Shown here one piece after another: positions 60,667 to 64,000 of a stretch of 64,000 bases of DNA. Both the position numbers and the translations under genes were made by a program. The stretch covers positions 955,001-1,019,000 of the forward strand of contig NZ_CP133269.1 in the NCBI RefSeq assembly GCF_030915525.1, read 5' to 3'. The notes beneath the pieces are model-generated. The model was given only the letters and a program-made list of their open reading frames with translations, did not search any database and was not told the origin of the DNA. The first letter of the stretch is position 1, and every line of letters begins with the position of its first letter. This DNA comes from Neobacillus sp. PS2-9 (lineage in GTDB: Bacteria; Bacillota; Bacilli; Bacillales; Cytobacillaceae).

Positions 60667-61629
60667 TTACGCCAACACTTCCGCACCAAGCAAGCTCACA
60701 ACAGTTCCGGCCTTACCCTCAAGAGCGTGAAACGCCTGATCCAATGAAGTGATAATCGTTTTGCGCTCAGGACTTGTTGCCGCAAAATTAATTGCAGCCT
60801 CTACCTTTGGCAGCATGCTTCCAGGAGCAAAATGACCTTTTTCTATAAAAGCCCTTAATTCAGCAATACTCACGTCCTCTAATTTCCGCTGCGTTGGTTT
60901 GTTAAAATCAATGTACACATTGTCAACTGCAGTTAAAATGATTAACGCATCCGCATCTACCAGTTCAGCCAACTTTTGCGATGCAAAATCTTTGTCTATT
61001 ACCGCTTCAATTCCGATTAACCCGTGTTCTGTTTCTAAAACAGGAATACCGCCGCCACCAACCGCAATGACGATGTTGCCTTTTTCGACTAATGAATTGA
61101 TTACGGAATGCTCTAAAATACTCACAGGCATCGGTGAAGGAACCACCCGTCTCCAGCCACGTCCTGCATCTTCTTTAAAACAGGTATTCGTTAACTCCAT
61201 GATTTCCTTCGCATCATCTTCCCTATAGAAAGGTCCGATGGGCTTCGTCGGATTGAGAAACGCAGAATCCTGTTTATCCACGGCTACCCTTGTTACAACT
61301 GTGACGACATTTTTATCAATTCTGCGCTCTTTTAATACTTTATCCATCGCATTCTGCATCCAATAGCCAATCATTCCCTGGCTCATCGCTCCGCACGTGT
61401 CCAGGGGCATGGCCGGATTTTTCGTTGAATCAGCTGCCTTTTGCTGAAGCAGAATATTACCAACCTGTGGACCATTACCATGGGAGATAATAATATCAAT
61501 TCCCTTTTCAATAAATTGAACAAGTTGCCGTGCTGTTTTTTCCAATGCTAATTGCTGCGCTTCTGCGGTTGCGTTTCCCGATTGAATGGCATTCCCGCCT
61601 AGCGCAATCACCACTTTTTGCTTTGTCAT
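60667..61629 (-). CDS. arcC: Carbamate kinase
   Basis: 320 residues of the amino-acid-kinase fold. [11 protein letters not shown] at the N-terminus, [15 protein letters not shown], and [12 protein letters not shown] with [12 protein letters not shown] form the ATP and carbamoyl-phosphate site. It makes ATP from carbamoyl phosphate and ADP, the last step of arginine or agmatine fermentation. ATG 61629 follows AGAGGGG on the reverse strand. No arcA or argF-type gene is visible here; a YfcC-type carrier gene lies 43 bases upstream in its operon. Confidence 0.96.
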   Translation of the reverse strand: MTKQKVVIALGGNAIQSGNATAEAQQLALEKTARQLVQFIEKGIDIIISHGNGPQVGNILLQQKAADSTKNPAMPLDTCGAMSQGMIGYWMQNAMDKVLKERRIDKNVVTVVTRVAVDKQDSAFLNPTKPIGPFYREDDAKEIMELTNTCFKEDAGRGWRRVVPSPMPVSILEHSVINSLVEKGNIVIAVGGGGIPVLETEHGLIGIEAVIDKDFASQKLAELVDADALIILTAVDNVYIDFNKPTQRKLEDVSIAELRAFIEKGHFAPGSMLPKVEAAINFAATSPERKTIITSLDQAFHALEGKAGTVVSLLGAEVLA

Positions 61630-61672
61630 GATTAAACCCCTCTTCTTTTTGAAAAATGGCACTTATAAACGA

Positions 61673-63163
61673 TTAACTCATCATGGTGGCGATACTCAAA
61701 ATCACCATCACAATCACAGAAAGTGACAAAACTAATTTCCAAACATGTTTGAGGTAGGTGCTATATGGAACCCTTGCAATGGCCAGTGCTCCCATGATAA
61801 CCGCACTTGTAGGAGTCAGTAGGTTTACAACCCCGGATGCACTTTGGTAAGCGGTAATCACTAAATGTCTACCTACTCCCGCAAAATCAGCCAATGGTGC
61901 CATAATCGGCATTGATAAAGTGGCGAGACCGGAAGTCGATGGCACAAGAAAGGATAGCGGCAGATAAAACAAGAATGATAAATTGGTAAAAAGCACAGAG
62001 CCCATGTTATCCAGCATTCCTTCGCCCCAATGAAGCACGGTCGCAGTCATTCCGCCAGCATCCATGACAACGGTAATTCCGCGAGAGATGCCAATAATAA
62101 GGGCAACGCCTAACAAATCTCTTGCCCCATTCACAAACGTGCTAGTAAACTCAGATTCTTTCATTCTATAAATAAAAGCAATAATGATGGAGGAGGTTAG
62201 GAATAACATCGTTAACTCACCAAACCACCAGTCTCCAAGCGGAAGGACCCCGCCGAGTAATTTCCCAATGAACGGAATTTTTGCTACGGCCTTGGTGAAA
62301 TCTTCAAAAATAGTAATATTAAATTTATAAGCCCATGGAATAACTCCTAAAATCATGACAACAAAGGTTAAACCAAATACCGTAAGCACGGCCTTATGAC
62401 GGCCGGTAAATGTTACTTCTTCCGCTTTCTGTGATAAAAAGTGCTGTTCATTTTCTGTTTTCATCTGGGCAATCAATGATTTAGATGGGTCTGCCTTTAC
62501 TTTTTTTGCGTAGCGCATGACGAAAATAATTGTGAAAATAAGCGTGACTGCAAGGATGATGAGGCGAAGTCCCATCCCATCTCCAATTGATATTCCGGCA
62601 AATCCAGAAGCGATGCCCGTAGCAAACGGGTTAACGGTGGATCCTAAACAACCAACCCCTGCACCAAGGGCGATAATCGAGACAGCGGTTAAAGCGTCAT
62701 AGCCTGCTGCTATCAGTACTGGAATGAGGATGGGGTAAAACGCGATGGTTTCCTCTGCCATCCCGTAAGTGGAACCACCAATTGCGAATAGAACCATAAG
62801 AATCGGAATTAGCCATTGCTCTCGCCCCTTTAGCTTGCGGATGACCCGTGTAATCCCGGCGTCAATCGCACCCGTCTTCATCACTACCCCTAAGAAACCG
62901 CCAATCACTAGAACGAACAATGCAATATCCTTCGCATCGAAAAAGCCGTTGATCGGTGCATTTAAAACCTCCCACACCCCTTGAGGTGTCTGTTCGTCAC
63001 TTGGCAGCTGCTGGTAGGTTCCGGAGACAGGAATTTCTTTTTCCGTTGCTTTATCTACTTTAGTATCATAATGCCCACCTGGGATGATCCAGGTGAAGGC
63101 GGCAATCACAACAATAATCAAGAATAATAACGTATAAGCGGTAGGCATCTTGAACTTTTTCAT
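61673..63163 (-). CDS. YfcC-family (DcuC/ArcD-like) carrier
   Basis: 496 residues with about 11-12 spans. AFTWIIPGGHYD near the N-terminus, GGSTYGMAEETIAFYPILIPV and the C-terminal FLVPSTSGLATLSMPIMAPLAD mark the YfcC branch of the C4-dicarboxylate/arginine-ornithine carrier group. The second residue stretch repeated near 485 keeps the usual PTSAVIMGAL motif. Encoded between carbamate kinase and an M20 dipeptidase, it may import arginine, citrulline or a peptide and export ornithine, by context only. ATG 63163 follows GGAGGAAT. Confidence 0.87.
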   Translation of the reverse strand: MKKFKMPTAYTLLFLIIVVIAAFTWIIPGGHYDTKVDKATEKEIPVSGTYQQLPSDEQTPQGVWEVLNAPINGFFDAKDIALFVLVIGGFLGVVMKTGAIDAGITRVIRKLKGREQWLIPILMVLFAIGGSTYGMAEETIAFYPILIPVLIAAGYDALTAVSIIALGAGVGCLGSTVNPFATGIASGFAGISIGDGMGLRLIILAVTLIFTIIFVMRYAKKVKADPSKSLIAQMKTENEQHFLSQKAEEVTFTGRHKAVLTVFGLTFVVMILGVIPWAYKFNITIFEDFTKAVAKIPFIGKLLGGVLPLGDWWFGELTMLFLTSSIIIAFIYRMKESEFTSTFVNGARDLLGVALIIGISRGITVVMDAGGMTATVLHWGEGMLDNMGSVLFTNLSFLFYLPLSFLVPSTSGLATLSMPIMAPLADFAGVGRHLVITAYQSASGVVNLLTPTSAVIMGALAIARVPYSTYLKHVWKLVLSLSVIVMVILSIATMMS

Positions 63164-63193
63164 GAGTATTCCTCCATTAGTCAAATGGCATAC

Positions 63194-64000
63194 CTATCGA
63201 GTTAATTCGTAGATGGCTTTTGCGTAAATCAACATCGCTGTAAACATTTTGTCTAATTCAATATGTTCATTCGGCTGATGCTCGGTTTTTGCTTGCTTTG
63301 GAAAAATGGCGCCATAGGCCACGACGTTTTCCATGGCTCTAGCATAGGTGGCACCACCAGAAGAAATCGGTTCGGAAACGGTATCCCCAGTTACTTCCTG
63401 GTAAACGTTCATTAAGGTTTTGATTAGAAATGAATCCTTTGGTAAATAAATCGATTTTAGATAGTCAAATTCTTTGTAGGTTAACCCGTATTCTTTTGCA
63501 ACTTGGGAGATCTGGTTAACGATTTCTTGTTTATCAGCAGTCACAGGAATGCGGATATCGATGGATAACTGCTCTATTTCCTCCGTTAACTCTATTTTTC
63601 CGACATTGAACTTTAGCTTACCTGATGGCTCATCTTCACAGTTGCCAAAAATGCTGGTTGCAAACGGATCTTCTTTAATTAGGTCATTAACAAACTCAAT
63701 TATTTTTGAGGTGACGCCAATCTTTTTCAACCCCAGCAATAGCCTGCTAACCGCATTGATTCCTTTTTCCGTAACTTGGGCATGAACGGCCTTTCCGAGG
63801 ACCACGACACTACCGTCAGCCACTTCGTAATCAAACTCTAATTCCTCTAGAGCAGCTTGTAATTCCTCTAGATTTTCTCCGGCATATCTTGCGTTGTCAG
63901 GTACCGCATTAAAGGCATTACCTGCTTGTAAACGGAGGTTGGTTTCGTTAGTTCCTTCTAAATGAAACTGTAGCAAGCCCTTTTCGGCGTAAACCAACGG
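63194..64000 (-). CDS. M20 dipeptidase (PepV-like), C-terminal part
   Basis: The last 268 residues of a metallopeptidase whose N-terminus lies beyond the right edge. The lid domain (LRLQAGNAFNAVPDNA, VLGKAVHAQVTEKGINAV) and the C-terminal metal-ligand segment (SEPISSGGATYARAMENVVAYGAIFP, QPNEHIELDKMF in pattern) match the PepV/Xaa-His dipeptidase family. It frees amino acids from dipeptides in the cytoplasm. Likely the first gene of the M20-yfcC-arcC operon in view, 30 bases before yfcC. Confidence 0.9.
   Translation of the reverse strand, partial: PLVYAEKGLLQFHLEGTNETNLRLQAGNAFNAVPDNARYAGENLEELQAALEELEFDYEVADGSVVVLGKAVHAQVTEKGINAVSRLLLGLKKIGVTSKIIEFVNDLIKEDPFATSIFGNCEDEPSGKLKFNVGKIELTEEIEQLSIDIRIPVTADKQEIVNQISQVAKEYGLTYKEFDYLKSIYLPKDSFLIKTLMNVYQEVTGDTVSEPISSGGATYARAMENVVAYGAIFPKQAKTEHQPNEHIELDKMFTAMLIYAKAIYELTR

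Overview
The window reads as a low-to-moderate GC Gram-positive chromosome from the family Bacillaceae. Gene order from csbA-uvrB-uvrA through hprK-lgt-ppaX, the his operon, trxB-rapZ-yvcK-whiA-crh-clpP, sigL, the cggR-gapA-pgk-tpiA-gpmI-eno cluster, secG-est-rnr-smpB-ssrA closely follows Bacillus subtilis. Strong Shine-Dalgarno sequences, frequent TTG/GTG starts, U-tract hairpin terminators and the regulators seen (CggR, CtsR, Fur, SOS box, Crh) fit this. A Neobacillus-like species is my guess; the sequence alone does not prove the genus.

Layout. 1-9.5 kb is a metal and membrane accessory block: the start of an amino-acid-binding lipoprotein gene, a His/Met-rich exported protein with a membrane polyferredoxin, cadC-cadA, a methyltransferase, a CzcD-type exporter, a Fur-box-controlled FTR1 iron permease with a lipoprotein, and a CcdA-like membrane protein. 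9.8-14.5 kb carries a large duplicated surface protein and the YhdT/PanF symporter pair. 14.6-28.4 kb holds csbA, uvrBA behind an SOS box, an orphan ABC permease pair, yvlABD, hprK, lgt, yvoD, ppaX and yvoF. 28.8-35.5 kb is the hisZGDBHAFI operon. 35.6-43.2 kb holds yvcD, trxB, yvcI, rapZ, yvcK, whiA, crh, clpP (reverse strand) and a tRNA-Arg. 43.5-57.7 kb holds sigL, a glutaredoxin, the glycolytic operon, an unassigned TIM-barrel-like protein, secG, est, rnr and smpB. 57.9-59.3 kb is ssrA and its unusual flank; 59.4-64 kb is an MFS exporter and, on the reverse strand, carbamate kinase, a YfcC-type carrier and an M20 dipeptidase.

How the genes work together. Carbon control is represented by HPrK and Crh, and by CggR over lower glycolysis. 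SmpB, tmRNA and RNase R form the trans-translation and RNA-decay set. UvrA and UvrB serve SOS-inducible excision repair. The first 9.5 kb looks like a Cd/Zn/Cu/Fe handling set.

Most notable. (1) The tmRNA gene is split inside its T-loop by a compact 279-nt group I intron for which P1-P9 can all be paired by eye; a decayed LAGLIDADG homing endonuclease lies directly downstream on the other strand. (2) cadA has an in-frame UGA exactly where the first metal-binding Cys of its HMA domain belongs, followed by a hairpin of SECIS-like geometry. (3) Three intergenic arrays have short cores phased at 21 bp. (4) A five-hexamer, 11-bp-phased PhoP-box-like element and a -10 box lead only into a terminator. 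(5) A hairpin buries the ribosome-binding site of a macrolide-type MFS exporter.
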